Below are positions 8,239 through 18,714 of a stretch of 28,851 nucleotides of DNA, piece after piece. The position numbers were made by a program, and so were the translations under genes. The stretch comes from Chrysochromulina parva. Taxonomy: Eukaryota; Haptophyta; Prymnesiales; Chrysochromulinaceae. The notes below the pieces were generated by a model that searched no databases, was not told the origin of the DNA, and worked only from the letters and a program-made list of their open reading frames with translations. The stretch is from positions 1 to 28,851 of the forward strand of contig PJAB01000363.1 of NCBI GenBank assembly GCA_002887195.1, written 5' to 3'. Position 1 is the stretch's first letter. Every line of letters begins with the position of its first letter.

Positions 8239-8454
8239 TGAATTCCGCAAACGAATTTTTGGACATTTCTTCCCGCCATCGCACACGCGCCTCTCCGGGG
8301 CTTGCGGGTGTGTGACTGACCGAGAGCGTGGTGCGTGTGTGCTTTGCAAAAGGTCAGCTCTGACGACATCCATGAGCATCGATGCTTGGACGAATTCTTG
8401 GACGCGCCACACGAGTGCACGAACGAGCTGGGCTTCACCGTAGGTCGAGCTTCG
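8239..8454. promoter_or_regulatory. Putative bidirectional promoter, J-protein / iminopeptidase
   Basis: A 216-bp spacer separates the preferred start codons of two divergent genes. Both frames stay open through it, so either N-terminus could be longer, but no conserved domain is encoded here. It is noticeably less GC-rich near 8240-8270. Confidence 0.4.
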
Positions 8455-9567
8455 ATGTTTGCACGAATGATCGCCCGAAGTGTGCGTCGCGTGGCCCTCG
8501 GGGCCGCCGTGGGGTCCATGATGACCATCCAGCAGGACGCAAGCATGCTTGCTGCAGCCAAAGGCACGCTCGTCGGCACGGGAACGCTCGGCGGCGTCGG
8601 CCGAGGTGAGCCACTCAAGACGCTCTACCCAGCCATCGAGCCATACATGACTGGCCGATTGGAGGTTGGCAGTGGACACTCGTTGTATTACGAACAGTGC
8701 GGCAACGCCAACGGTAAGCCGGTCGTCTTCGTTCACGGTGGCCCTGGCAGTGGCTGCAGCGCGTCGAACCGGTGCTTCTTCGACCCGGAGCTATACCGCA
8801 TCATCCTGATCGACCAGCGCGGCGCGGGTCGCTCGACGCCGTCGGCAAGCCTGGAGGACAATACGACGTGGGATCTGGTCAAGGACCTCGAGCGCCTGCG
8901 CACGACACTCGACATCGACAAGTGGATGGTGTTCGGCGGCAGCTGGGGCAGCACGCTCTCGCTCACGTATGCGATCCAGCATCCAGAGAGAGTGACTGAG
9001 CTCGTACTCCGCGGAATCTTCATGCTTCGTCCGCTGGAGCTTTCCTTCTTCTACCAGGACGGCGCCAGCATGATCTTCCCCGACGCGTGGGCGGCATACG
9101 AGGCGCACATTCCTCCAGCGGAGCGCGGCGACATGATTGCGGCCTATCACAAACGCCTCACATCGACCGACGAGGCCACCCGGCTCGCCGCGGCAAAGCA
9201 GTGGACGACCTGGGAGATGTGCACGTCCTTTGCAAAGCCCAACGCGGAGCAAATTGCCAAGGGTGAAGACCCCAAGTTCGCCGAACACTTCGCACGCATC
9301 GAGGCGCACTACTTTGTGAACAAGGGCTTCTTCCCCACAGAGACCTACCTGCTGGACCATGTGGACAAGATTCGTCACATCCCCACGTTCATTGTGCAGG
9401 GGCGGTATGATGTGGTCTGCCCGATGCGCTCGGCCTTCGATCTCTCGCAGGCCTTTCCCGAGGCCGAGCTCGTCATCTGCGGCCAATCCGGACACTCGGC
9501 GAACGAGCCCGAGACGATCTCGGAACTTGTGATGGCGTGCGATCGCTTTGTCGGAAAGAGATCCTGA
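8455..9567 (+). CDS. Prolyl iminopeptidase (proline aminopeptidase, S33 family)
   Basis: The 370-residue product is a complete alpha/beta-hydrolase of the prolyl iminopeptidase family, which removes N-terminal proline from peptides. The order of motifs is typical: HGGPGSG at 94-100 (oxyanion hole), DQRGAGRS at 120-127, nucleophile elbow GGSWGS at 161-166 (Ser163), acid in GRYDVVCP (Asp319) and base in SGHSANEP (His347). The helical cap between the elbow and Asp319 has the expected length. The first 55 residues precede the enzyme and include an Arg-rich amphipathic stretch (MFARMIARSVRRVALG), suggesting mitochondrial or plastid import. The frame is open upstream to 8335, but the first ATG is at 8455. 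Confidence 0.95.
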   Translation: MFARMIARSVRRVALGAAVGSMMTIQQDASMLAAAKGTLVGTGTLGGVGRGEPLKTLYPAIEPYMTGRLEVGSGHSLYYEQCGNANGKPVVFVHGGPGSGCSASNRCFFDPELYRIILIDQRGAGRSTPSASLEDNTTWDLVKDLERLRTTLDIDKWMVFGGSWGSTLSLTYAIQHPERVTELVLRGIFMLRPLELSFFYQDGASMIFPDAWAAYEAHIPPAERGDMIAAYHKRLTSTDEATRLAAAKQWTTWEMCTSFAKPNAEQIAKGEDPKFAEHFARIEAHYFVNKGFFPTETYLLDHVDKIRHIPTFIVQGRYDVVCPMRSAFDLSQAFPEAELVICGQSGHSANEPETISELVMACDRFVGKRS

Positions 9568-9757
9568 GGTGATGATAGGGTGAATGTTTGGGTGTGGGAC
9601 CCATTCGCCTTCCTCCTTGACTTGAATTGAACCGCGGTTTGTCGTTACAAAACTACTTTTCCTCCTTCGTGCGTCGGAGCATAACGCGACCCGCGCCGCA
9701 GCCGACGACACGCGTGTCGACCCCCAAAGCCCGACAGTTCCGTGCGGCATACCCCAC

Positions 9758-10150
9758 ATGTCGGGCCATAGCGAACCCAAGCTCTTGCAGAACGCCTTTA
9801 TTTCCAGCCCGCTGTCCACTCGCTGGGCATCATCGACGCCTCTCACGAGTACTTCCACGCTCAAGATTTCCCGCCGTCGCCCCCTCACCTCATCACAGAA
9901 GCTGGACATTCGGCCGGTCACGGACTGGACGTGGCTCATGTCCGGGCAGTCGGGGTCCCCCGCGCGCCTCGTGCAGCGTCCGTGGCCCGAGTATGTGCCT
10001 GAGTCGTCCGCCGCTGTCGGCCGCAAGTGGGATGGCTACAACTTGTCGGCGCTCGACGAAGGCCCCCAGTCACCGCTGCGCAAGATGCCCCGGAGCCCGT
10101 TCGCGCGCAAGCTCGAGCCTCTCGCCACGACGCCGCAGATGATTCGTTGA
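9758..10150 (+). CDS. Small hypothetical protein, 130 residues
   Basis: This frame has the strong third-position GC bias of the firm genes, especially from about 9900 on, and runs to TGA at 10148-10150. The N-terminal 45 residues are rich in Ser, Thr and Arg and lack acidic residues after position 6, like a mitochondrial or plastid presequence. The rest has three Trp-containing segments, a WDGYNLSALDEGP stretch and a Pro/Arg-rich SPLRKMPRSPFARKLEP segment. I do not recognise a family. At 9795-9815 a pyrimidine-rich tract ends in ccag, so the first part could instead be an intron with the true first exon upstream. Frames on the other strand over the same DNA lack the codon bias. Confidence 0.5.
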   Translation: MSGHSEPKLLQNAFISSPLSTRWASSTPLTSTSTLKISRRRPLTSSQKLDIRPVTDWTWLMSGQSGSPARLVQRPWPEYVPESSAAVGRKWDGYNLSALDEGPQSPLRKMPRSPFARKLEPLATTPQMIR

Positions 10151-10801
10151 TCCTGCGTTCCAACCAGGCGCACGTGTGTCCCATGCATTCGCCGGCGTCA
10201 CGCACAGAGTGGCTCTGGCACCGGTGTGTATGAGTAGAGGGAGATTGAGAGTAACGATTGATCGCACGGCAAGCGATATCGCATGGCCGCCGCCATGAAT
10301 GCCCGGGCCCGGGCGCGCGCAAAGTATTGATTCCGGATACATGCAACATGTATGATTGCATTCAACGTTCCCAAACCGAGGTGTACGGCATAGGCGGTCT
10401 TGCGGGCGGGCCCGCGTTTAAACATGAAAACGTACGTATTACTTTAGTAGACGTATCGCGCGGAGCGGGGTCGTCCGAGGTGGCCGAACGTCACGGAAGG
10501 CTCGGGGCTGTTTCTTGTTCAACATCCCTTGGAAGTGTGAGGCCGCAGCCGGACCCGGAGATTACCGGAGATCTTTGATCTAGACCATCTACGGACTACG
10601 CGGCGGGCGGCGCGCGGCGCACGCGATCACGACGAAAGCGAAAACGGAAAAGCGAAGAAGGTATAGTGGTATACGTAAAACATCATGCGGGCCTAACCGA
10701 CGTACGCGACGACGGCAAGAGGGGCAGTTCTTGAGTCTTGAGACCCCGTTCGCTTGCCTCCGGCTGCGTGCCTTTTGGCGGCGGCAGGTAGCTGCCTCGT
10801 T
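10151..10801. other. Convergent 3' intergenic region, nothing recognised
   Basis: About 650 bp lie between the stop of the small hypothetical gene (+) and the stop of the DENN gene (-). It includes AT-richer DNA around 10330-10450 and 10650-10690. Open frames here lack domains and codon bias. A gaggtggccgaac stretch near 10478 recalls a tRNA D-arm, but no cloverleaf can be completed. Confidence 0.5.
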
Positions 10802-12346
10802 CTACGTGCGCGGGCTGGCACCAGCGCCGAGTGTGCGTGCGCGTTCGCTGACCACAAAGAAGCCGGCGCGCACCCAGCCGCCGAACTCGTCCTCCTCCCC
10901 ATCGATGAAGGAGGCGAAGGCGTCGTGGCCGTCGAAAGGCGCGCCGCCCTCGCGCCCACCATCGCGCCCATCATGGTGCCCATCATGACGGAGCACCAGC
11001 CCGACCATGCGCTCGCCCTCATCGCTGCCCTCGCCGCCGCCTTCGTCAGCGTCGGCGTGTGAAGGAGTCGGCGCGGCCGTGATCGTGAAGGAGTCTGAGT
11101 GTGAAGGAGTCGGCGCGGCCTGTGCGGCCGTGCGCGTGCACCCGTCCATCGATCGATGATGGTGCACGAGCTCCAGCGCCTGCACGCTCAAAGTGGCGAG
11201 CGAGAGCTCAAAATGGGCGAGGAGCGGTGTGAGGAGGGCCGTGGGGCCCGCATGCCAGCACAGGGACCAGAAGACCGAGGGGAACAGGTGGCGTGCGCTC
11301 GCCCAAGCCTCGCGTAGCATGCGCCGGTCGCGCGGTGTGTCGAGCAGCGCCTCGATCTCGCGCAGCAGACGCGCCGGGCTGAGCAGGGGGCAAGTCAGCG
11401 CGGATGAGCGTGCCGCGTACGGCGACGAGGGCGCACTCTCCGTCACACTCTCCTTCACACTCTCCGCACCGTCGCCTCCTGCAGCCGAACCATCGGCGGT
11501 GGTGGCAGCGGCGCCGGCGCCGCGTGGCTGCGTGTTCGGATCGACGATCACATGAAGCTCGGGCATCCACGGGGCCGCGCACTTGGGGCACTCGCACCCA
11601 TAGTCGAGCCCCTCCCTCTGCGTACGTGCATACCAGCCACGCACCGCCTCCGCCGCCCCTAGGCGTGCGCCGCACCCGTCGCATCGGTTGTCGACGCTCA
11701 GGTGCACCATGCGGCCGCTCGCCCGGGACGAGGCGGCGATGAGCGCGGGGGCGGCAGTTGGCAGGGCAGGGGCGCCGAGATGGGCAGTTGGCAGGGCAGG
11801 GGCGCCGAGATGGGCAGTTGGCAGGGCAGGGGCGCCGAGATGGGCAGTTGGCAGGGGTGGGGCGGCAGGGGCGGATGGGGCGGCTGCTGGCACGAAGGCA
11901 CGATGGGCGCCGAGATGGGCATCGTCGGCGGTGTCGTCGGCAGCCGCGAGGGGGGATGCCGCGGGGGGGGATGCCGCGGGGGGGGATGCCCACGAGCACT
12001 CAATAAGCGCGTGGGAGAGCCATCCTAGTGTCTGCGCGTCGGGGCGGCCGCCCGCCTGCTGCAGCTGCCGGAAGAGGCTGCGTGAGCACTCGGGCAGCCG
12101 GCAGTGCGAGCAGGCCCGCAACAGCGCGTGGTATGCGCACTGGGGCGGCACGATGCCCGCCCGGGACAGCGCCTCCAGCTGCGAGTGCGCGACGCCAATA
12201 GCACGCTCAGGCTCGGCCATTGCGGGCGTGATGCAGAGAGCGTGGCAGAGGAGCGCCGCGGCGAGCACCTCGCCCACTCGATCACGAGCCCATACCTCGG
12301 GGCTCGGTGGCGGCGGCGGGGGCAGCGGCACCGGTCGGCTGCGGTG

Positions 12347-12393
<47 letters not shown>

Positions 12394-15300
12394 GCTTGCC
12401 CGAGTCGGAGAGTCGGAGGATGCCAATACCCAGCCTAGTGCCCCAGGAGCTGGCCCGGCTCAGAGGCGAATCTGGCGCGCTGTGACCCGTCGTCAGCTCG
12501 GAGCGCTGTCCCGGGCGCTGCCCCGGGCGCTGTCCCGAGCGCTGTCCCGAGCGCGTGAACGAGTTGCCTCGGCTCAGCGACCCCTCCGAGCGGGAGCTCG
12601 TGTACTCCTCCTTCAAGCCGCCGCCGGGGTAGCTGCCGCCGCCGTTGAGCGCCGTGCCGTTCCTCTGCGCCGTGCCGTTCGAACGGCCGCCGACCACCCT
12701 ACGCGCCGCGTTGAGCACATGCCGCATGGGCCCTCGGTGACTCGTGCGCGAGAGCAACGATGGGGGGGACGAGCGTCTGAGGGGCGGCGCCGTGGGGGGT
12801 GCCGTGGGCAGCGGGGCCTCGTAAAAGTTGAGCGGCGGGATGGGTCGCGGCACATGGCGACGCGAGGCGAGTAGAGGCTGCCAGCGCTCGTAAGGGCCGT
12901 ACTCGGATGGTACCGGTATGCTGGCGCCGCCCTCTGTGTGGCCCGCTGCGGCGGCGGCGGCGGCGGCGGCGGCGAGGCTGCGCGCGACACCCTCCGAGGG
13001 AGGCGGCGGCACCGAGTAGACACGCGCCGGAATGGCGCCTGGCAGCGTGGGCAGGAAGTGGCCATCGGCGTCGGTGCGCTCGTCACGGCGCTCATCGTCA
13101 CGGTACTGATCCGCGAGGGAGTCGAAGAGCACTAGCTCCGCATTGCGTGTGGAGAAGCTCGCTCGCTGCTCCAGAAGGCGCACGAGCCCCTGCGCCTGCA
13201 GCATGCGCCGGATGAGCGGGCGGCCGTCGGGGGTGCGTGAGTCGATCAGGCCCTCCGCGTCCAGCACGTGCGCCGCCGCGCCGCTCGCGCCTGCCTCAGG
13301 GCTCAAGTTGGTGACCAGGTACTCTTGATAGCCACTCAGTAGCCGCGCCCACCAGCCCGCGAATGCGAGACGCACCTCGCGCTGTGCACGCGCGCGCGCG
13401 CCCAGCGCACAGGTAGTCGCCTCTCTCCCCTGCTCGCGTTCAGGGAAGGCAAGGTCTGCCTGCGCCGCGTCCGCCTCCTCCCAAGTCGCCCGTTGGAAGG
13501 ATACAATCGCTGGCCGAAGCATGCCGACATTCGGGAGCGGCGGCAGCGGCGGCGCGTCGGCGCCGACGGCGCCACCGCCACTCTCGCCGCTACTGCCGCC
13601 GCCGTTCCCACCACCGCCGCCGCCACCGCCCTGGGCAGTGAGCCGCGGCTGCAGGGCTACACGGCCGAGGTCGAGGCGCGCGATGCATGCATCCTCGGGC
13701 ACCAGGCCGAGGGCCTCAGCCTCGGCATACGTGGCCGCGTGCAAGCCGAGCAGATACGGTACGGGCGAGCCGAGGATCTCGATCAGGTGGCGCGGCAGCA
13801 GCGGAATGTAGACGTTGAGCCACAAGAGAGGCCAAAGGAGCGCGAGGAGCGCCTCGGCCGCCGCGGTCAGCTGCGACGCGTACGCAGAGACGAGGATGAT
13901 CTTTTGCTCGGCGCACGCGGCGCTGAAGAGGATGAGCAACTGATCGTCGGGCAAGCTACCGAGTAGCGCCGACAACCGAAGCTCGGCCACCGGTAGCTCG
14001 AGGTGCTCCGCCGCGCGTGTGAAGAGGATGGCCTCGTGACCGAGCGTCAGCTTCACCGAAACCGTTGGTCGTGGCAGCGGGCACTCCCAAAGTAACGAGC
14101 ACACGAGCTCCTCGAGCGGCACATGCGTGCGCGAGAGCGAGTGCCGGTAGAGCTCGCAGAGCCACTGGCGCAGGGAGCATAGGAACGGATGGTGCGAGAG
14201 CACGCACAGGGCCTTGGGGGCGTACAACCGAGCGCCGTCCACCACGACGCACGTGCGGAAGCTCTGCCGCACCTCCTCCGCCGCCGCGTCGAGCCGAGCG
14301 TCGAGCGAGGGGGCTTCCTCCGTCTCCTCCTCCTCCTCCTCCTCGCCGTCCCATCCGCCACCGCCACCACGCTCCCTCGTCGAGCCGGCGAGGGCGGCGT
14401 CCGCGATCACCTCCGCCTCCTCGTCCTGTGCTACGGCCGCCGCCCCATCGCTCGCGCCGTCCTGAGCGCCGGCCGCGGGCGCGTCGAGCAACACGACGCG
14501 GTGCGTCTCCGCGAAGGCTTGCCGCAGCGCTTCCGCCGCTGCCTCGCCCGCTTCGCCCGACTGTGCGAGCGGTGCGCCGGTGCTCTGCAGCGTCCAATCG
14601 ACTCCCGAGGAGGCGTGAGACACCCGCGACGCCGGCGGCTCGTGGCGGCGCACGTGCGGTTTGCTCGCTCGTAGTCGCGCCGTCCTGAGCGCACGTAGTC
14701 GCTGCTCTGCCGTGAGTGGCTGGACGAGGGCGAGCGATTGGCCCCCGAGGGGCTCCCACACCGTCAGGCAGCAGCCGTACAGGCGCGCGCCAAGACGATC
14801 AGTGAGGGCGAACTCATGGGCAGTGGGCCAAGGGCACTCGCCTAGCAGCCGAGCGCCCAGCGGCAAGCAAAAGTGAGGGAGCGCCGACGGGAGAGAAGAG
14901 GCCCAATCGGCCTGGAAGGAGGGCGTCTGCCTGTCGCCATTGCCCCAACAACTGTTCCGGCGGCCGACGCTGCTGCCACCGCCGCCACGGCTGCCGCTGG
15001 CTGGGGCGGGCCGCTGACTGTACTCAATGGCCTCGAGGAGGGAGGCTTTGAATGGCGTCTGCACGAGGCCGCATGGGCGTGCACGGCGCACGCACAGGCG
15101 GCGCGCGCTGCCGCCGCCCATGCCCGCACTGAGCGAGCGATCCAGGAGCTGCCAACCCGCCGGAACCTCCGGCTCGCGAGAGTGCCGGCTCGCACGCACC
15201 ACCGCCACCGCCGCGATCGGCGCTGCCTCCGAGGATGGCTCACGTGGGCTCGGCGGCTGCCGACTGATGCAGATCAGCTTGCTGGTTTGGCACCGCTCGC

Positions 15301-15904
15301 CGTGGGCGGTGCGATCGAGGGCTTCGAAGCCTGCGGGCACTCGCGCGTCCTCGCCGCCGCCACCGCTGCTGCCGCTGCCGCGGCCGCCGCTGCTGCTGCC
15401 GCCGCCATGTCCGCTGCCGTTGCCGCTGATGCTGCCGCCGCCGCCGCCGTGCGGATGCTCAGCGCCCACGATCGCGATGGCCGTGATGGGCCGTATCACC
15501 TCCCGGCGTGGCAGCCGGCGCACGGCCAGGTGGAGCGTCGTGCCTGCGTTGTTGATGGACGCCTTCTGGCCGCACAGCGTCTCCGTGAGCACCTCGTGGC
15601 CCTCGGGCACCGCCTCACCCTTGGCAACTAGGCAGACGTTGGCGAGCACGAGCTCATCGTCGCCGCCGCTGCTTCCGTCCAGAGGCTCGAGCACGCTACC
15701 CGGCGCGAGGCCGACGACTGCGAACGCCTCCGCGACGTGGGCCGCCGTGTCGTCGTCCGCTTGCGCGACAAGGTCGGCCCACGCAATCTCGCAGGAGTCG
15801 CAGGAGGACGAGCGCATGAGTGCCGGCCTCGCCTTCTCTGAGCCTGCTGCTGCTGCTGCGTTATGGGCGAGGACATGGTCGCGACTTGGTCGTCGGCCTC
15901 GCAT
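10802..15904 (-). CDS. DENND4-type MABP-DENN protein (predicted Rab GEF)
   Basis: The 1700-residue product shows the full DENND4 (Crag/MYCBP-like) architecture. Residues about 65-310 form an MABP beta-prism with repeated P-G-(F/W)-x-x-L-D units and L-C-(V/I) strands. The uDENN follows at about 335-440 (FCLPLGARLLGECPWP), then the cDENN at about 610-730 (LPDDQLLILFSAACAEQKII) and the dDENN at about 840-940. A PPR-like helical pair lies near 1250 (AYHALLRACSHCRLPECSRS). A C-terminal CxxC...CxCPxC zinc ribbon lies at about 1408-1440, and an FWSLCWHAG segment near 1545. DENN proteins activate Rab GTPases; animal DENND4/Crag acts on Rab10 and the calmodulin-linked secretory route, so a membrane-trafficking role is likely, Rab unknown. 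Linkers are swollen with poly-Ala, poly-Gly and tandem repeats, but the core modules are uninterrupted. The start at 15904 has A at -3; Met30 (15817) is an alternative. No intron is apparent over 5.1 kb. Confidence 0.9.
11057..11120. repeat. 42-bp-spaced direct repeat in the DENN gene
   Basis: The 22-mer beginning gtgtgaaggagtcggc occurs at 11057-11078 and identically at 11099-11120. In the DENN protein it encodes two copies of an AAPTPSH motif 14 residues apart in the C-terminal tail. Confidence 0.75.
11753..11857. repeat. Perfect 30-bp tandem repeat, 3.5 copies
   Basis: Three identical 30-bp units (11753-11782, 11783-11812, 11813-11842) begin ggcagttggcagggc, followed by half a unit. Because 30 is a multiple of three, the DENN frame is kept, and the protein gains repeats of the 10-residue motif LPTAHLGAPA. 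The identity of the units implies recent expansion. There are no spacers, so it is a minisatellite and not a CRISPR array. Confidence 0.95.
11950..11992. repeat. G-rich short tandem repeat in the DENN gene
   Basis: A unit ggggatgccgcgg is repeated about three times with G-run length variation. It encodes Pro/Ala/Ser repeats (PPAAS) in the DENN protein linker between the PPR-like pair and the zinc ribbon. Confidence 0.7.
12350..12390. repeat. Pure (GGC)n trinucleotide repeat, 41 bp
   Basis: An uninterrupted GGC repeat of about 13.7 units. In the DENN frame on the other strand it encodes a poly-Ala tract between the DENN core and the PPR-like segment. Similar shorter GGC runs occur at about 12949-12974. 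Confidence 0.95.
12503..12553. repeat. 12-bp imperfect tandem repeat
   Basis: Four units of the form gcgctgtcccgg, differing by single bases, encode S/P-G-Q-R tetrapeptide repeats in the DENN protein linker. Confidence 0.8.
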
Positions 15905-16101
15905 TGTTTCTCAGGAACACGTTGATGAATCCGCAATCAGAGGACAAATTGGAGCAGAATCTTGACTTCCCTTTGAATAACTCCGAGAAAAGTGGCAGTC
16001 TTGTCATAAGGTATCACGGCACACGCGGGACATCAACCGCCAACTTAAAAGTTGCCCTGCCTTTGTTACTCGGAGAGGCGCCTTCCAGGAGTGCGTGCGT
16101 G

Positions 16102-16995
16102 TCACTGCCGCGGCTGCTGCTGCAAACGGCCCCACGCGTAGAAGGCGCACGCCTTGCGGCACAGCTCGGCCACGGTGCTCTGCGCCGTGAAGCCCTGCGG
16201 CGGAGGTAGCTCGCCGCAGCCGTCGGCCCACGTGATGGCACACACAGTGTATCCGGCGCCATCGATGACGTTCTGGCACGGGGTGCCGCACAGGTCGGCA
16301 ACGGCGTCCTCGGCGCCACCAAGGGCCACCTCGACCGCCTCCGCGTTCGTTGTCATCGGCCCAATGGACGCGCGCAGCCGCTCGTTGCCCGGGCTGATGC
16401 GCAGCGCCGCCTCGAACCGACCGACGGCCTCGCGCAGCCGCCCTTGCTGTGCACGCGCGGTGCCAATGCCGAGGGCGGCCTCCTCGTAGTACTCGGCGTC
16501 GGCGCCCGCGGCCTCGTAGAAGCTCGCGATCGCCTCCGCCGGGCGCGAGAGCTTCGCAAGGTAACGGCCCAGGTTGAGCGGCGCGCGTGCGTCCTCGGGT
16601 GCCGTTGTGCAGGCGCGGCGGAAGGCGGCCTCGGCCTCGACAGCGGCCTCCTCGGACTCGTGAGCCGAGAGAGCGACGCCGAGCTTGCTCCAGCCCATCG
16701 CGTCCGCCGGCCGCAGCTTCACCGCCGTCCGATACGCCCTCAGCTGCGCCCCCCCCTCTCCTAGCTCGCCCAGCACGGCGCCGAGCCCTCGGTAGCTCGG
16801 TGCGTCGTCGGGAGCCAACGCCAGGCACGCGTCGTACTGAGCGCGCGCTGCGGCGGGCTTCCCATCCTCGCGCAGCGCCTCAGCTGCCACGAAGAGCGCC
16901 TCCGCCTCGGGCGGCCGCCGCGTCTCCGCGACGGCTTTTGCCGCTCCCGCGCTGCCGCCGCCGCCGCCGCCGCCGCCGCCGTTGCTGCCGCCGCC

Positions 16996-17026
<31 letters not shown>

Positions 17027-18495
17027 CCTTGCAGCCATGGCACCTCTCGCAGGATGAGGGCCTGGCGCGGCGGCATCGAAGGGAGGTCGCTCGCCGCCAG
17101 CGCCGCCGCCTGCAGCCGCGCGCGCACCTTCGCCGCCAGGTTGTGCTCATACCACGCGCGCGCATACTGCTCGTGCGCCAGCGATGTCGAGGCGGCGGCG
17201 GCGCCGGACCCCATGGCGGTGGCGTCGTAGGCGGAGGACTGCATGAACGCCTCCACGTCAGGTGTGCCCTCACAGCTGCCCTTGCCCGCCCTCTCGCACT
17301 CGGCCCGGCCCGCCGCGCTCGCCGCGTTCCCTTGGAAGGCGAGCACGTGCGAGTTGCGCGAGAGGCGCAGCATCCGCTCGTACCCTCCGAGCTCGACACG
17401 GTGTCGCCAGAGCGCGGCGGTCGTCGCGTACTGCGCCTCCTTAGTTGCCCACTTGCGCGGGGTCGGGTCGTGGAGCGCCTCGACAATCGGGCTCGGCTGG
17501 CGCAGGAGGTCGAAGCGCACCACCCGCCGCCCCTCCTCGCGCCACCCATTAGGGAATGCATGCTCGATCCGCGCGCCCACAGCACGAAGGTTCCCCACAG
17601 CGGCGAGATGCTCGTGACTCGAGTATGACGTGGCCCACACGAGGCGCCCGGAGTCGCGAAGGAGCTCGACGGTGGCACGCCAGAGGCAGCCCAGCCCGAC
17701 GCCCTCCGTCTCGCCGTTCGCTGTCCGCCGCGCCAGCTCTGCCGCCGACGTCCGCGGCAGTTCGCCCTTGTCACTCACACAACCGCCGTCGCTGGGCCAC
17801 AGGTCATCATGCATCCCGCTGTTCTCGAGCAAGGTGAGCGTGGGCGGCGGCTCGCTCAGCCGGTCGTACACGCCCGGGTAGAGCTCAAGCAAAAGCCAGC
17901 CGTCCGCGCGCAGCGCCGTCCGATTCACGCGCGGCGCCTCCGGCCCGTACCCACGCACTGTGATCGACTCGACGAGCGGCAGCAGACGGCGCAGCGCGCC
18001 TCCAATGTGCGCGCCCCAGCGGAGGCGCGTCTCTCGCTGGAGCGTGGCATCCCACGCCGCGACCTCGATCGTGTTTGACGTGCCCTCCACTTCCTCGCGC
18101 GCCGTCCAGTGGAAGGCCCAGCCAACCATGTCCACCGTGACGGGCGCCGTGCGCTCCGCGTAGGCCTCGTCGCCGAGCGTGAGCCGGAGCGTGTCGGCGA
18201 TCGTGAGGGCGGTTGTGATGGACGAGGTAAGTTCCGCGTGCGCACTCTTCGGGTCGAGCTCACCGTTCGCCCCGACGTCCGCCGTCACCGGCTCCTCGTC
18301 GCCGTCAGCCCAACCGCGAGAGGCGGAGCTGGCAAGGAAATCCGCGTAGTCGCCCCACGTGCACACTGGAGCTCGGGCTGCGAGCTCTGGCGTGTCAGCG
18401 AGCGTGTAATTTCCACGCATGCAATCCAGGATTGCGTTGCGCGCGCTTGCGCAGGCGAGCACCGACACGAGAAGACCAACCTTCAAGTGCTTCAT
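16102..18495 (-). CDS. Secreted TPR protein with MSS51-C-like and Cys-rich regions
   Basis: The 797-residue product starts with a signal peptide (MKHLKVGLLVSVLACASA), so it enters the ER. Residues about 90-190 contain an alpha/beta segment (ALTIADTLRLTLG, VTVDMVGWAFHW, ALRRLLPLVESITVRGYGPEA) that resembles the C-terminal domain of MSS51/ZMYND15-type proteins; this is tentative. A poly-Gly linker (about 489-516) leads to about five TPR repeats (about 525-700, for example AEALFVAAEALREDGKPAAARAQYDACLALAP), which mediate protein contacts. The tail (about 720-790) has paired VADLCGTPC and VAELCRKAC motifs around a GYTVC segment, like short Cys modules in secreted algal proteins. The frame is open to 18663, but the ATG at 18495 begins the signal peptide. 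No catalytic function can be assigned. Confidence 0.8.
16954..17029. repeat. (GCC)n trinucleotide tract
   Basis: Near-pure GCC repeats broken by gttgct and one acc unit encode two poly-Gly blocks joined by Ser-Asn in the TPR protein, forming the linker before its TPR array. Confidence 0.9.
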
Positions 18496-18714
18496 TTCGC
18501 GGGGCTCGAGAGATCCCCGACGCACGAGATCGCGCGCCTTCGGCAGGCGGCGAAGAGGCGAAGGTTGCGGGGTGCTTTGGGTGCCGACTGGCGGCCCGGT
18601 GACTGGTTCTGAAAGCTTTGTTAGATACCCACACCCCAAAAGCGGCGCTGGTGATCGACTCATAAGCTCAACTCATATGGTAGGGATTTCTGCCTTTTTT
18701 AAAGAGGCCCGTAA

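Noticed and set aside
8791..10026. Minus-strand frame of 411 codons over the iminopeptidase and small gene
   Set aside because: Most of it is antisense to a certain enzyme gene; the rest lacks the third-position GC bias seen in the plus-strand frame.
10468..10535. Possible tRNA-Leu/Ser (gaggtggccgaac followed by gttcaac)
   Set aside because: The spacing between the D-arm-like and T-arm-like strings is too short, and no acceptor or anticodon stem pairs.
11753..11857. CRISPR-like array of 30-bp repeats
   Set aside because: The units are directly adjacent with no spacers and encode in-frame protein repeats within a eukaryotic gene.
13956..14759. 267-codon Arg/Gly-rich minus frame and matching plus frames inside the DENN gene
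   Set aside because: They are alternate-frame readings of GC-rich repeats within the DENN coding region.
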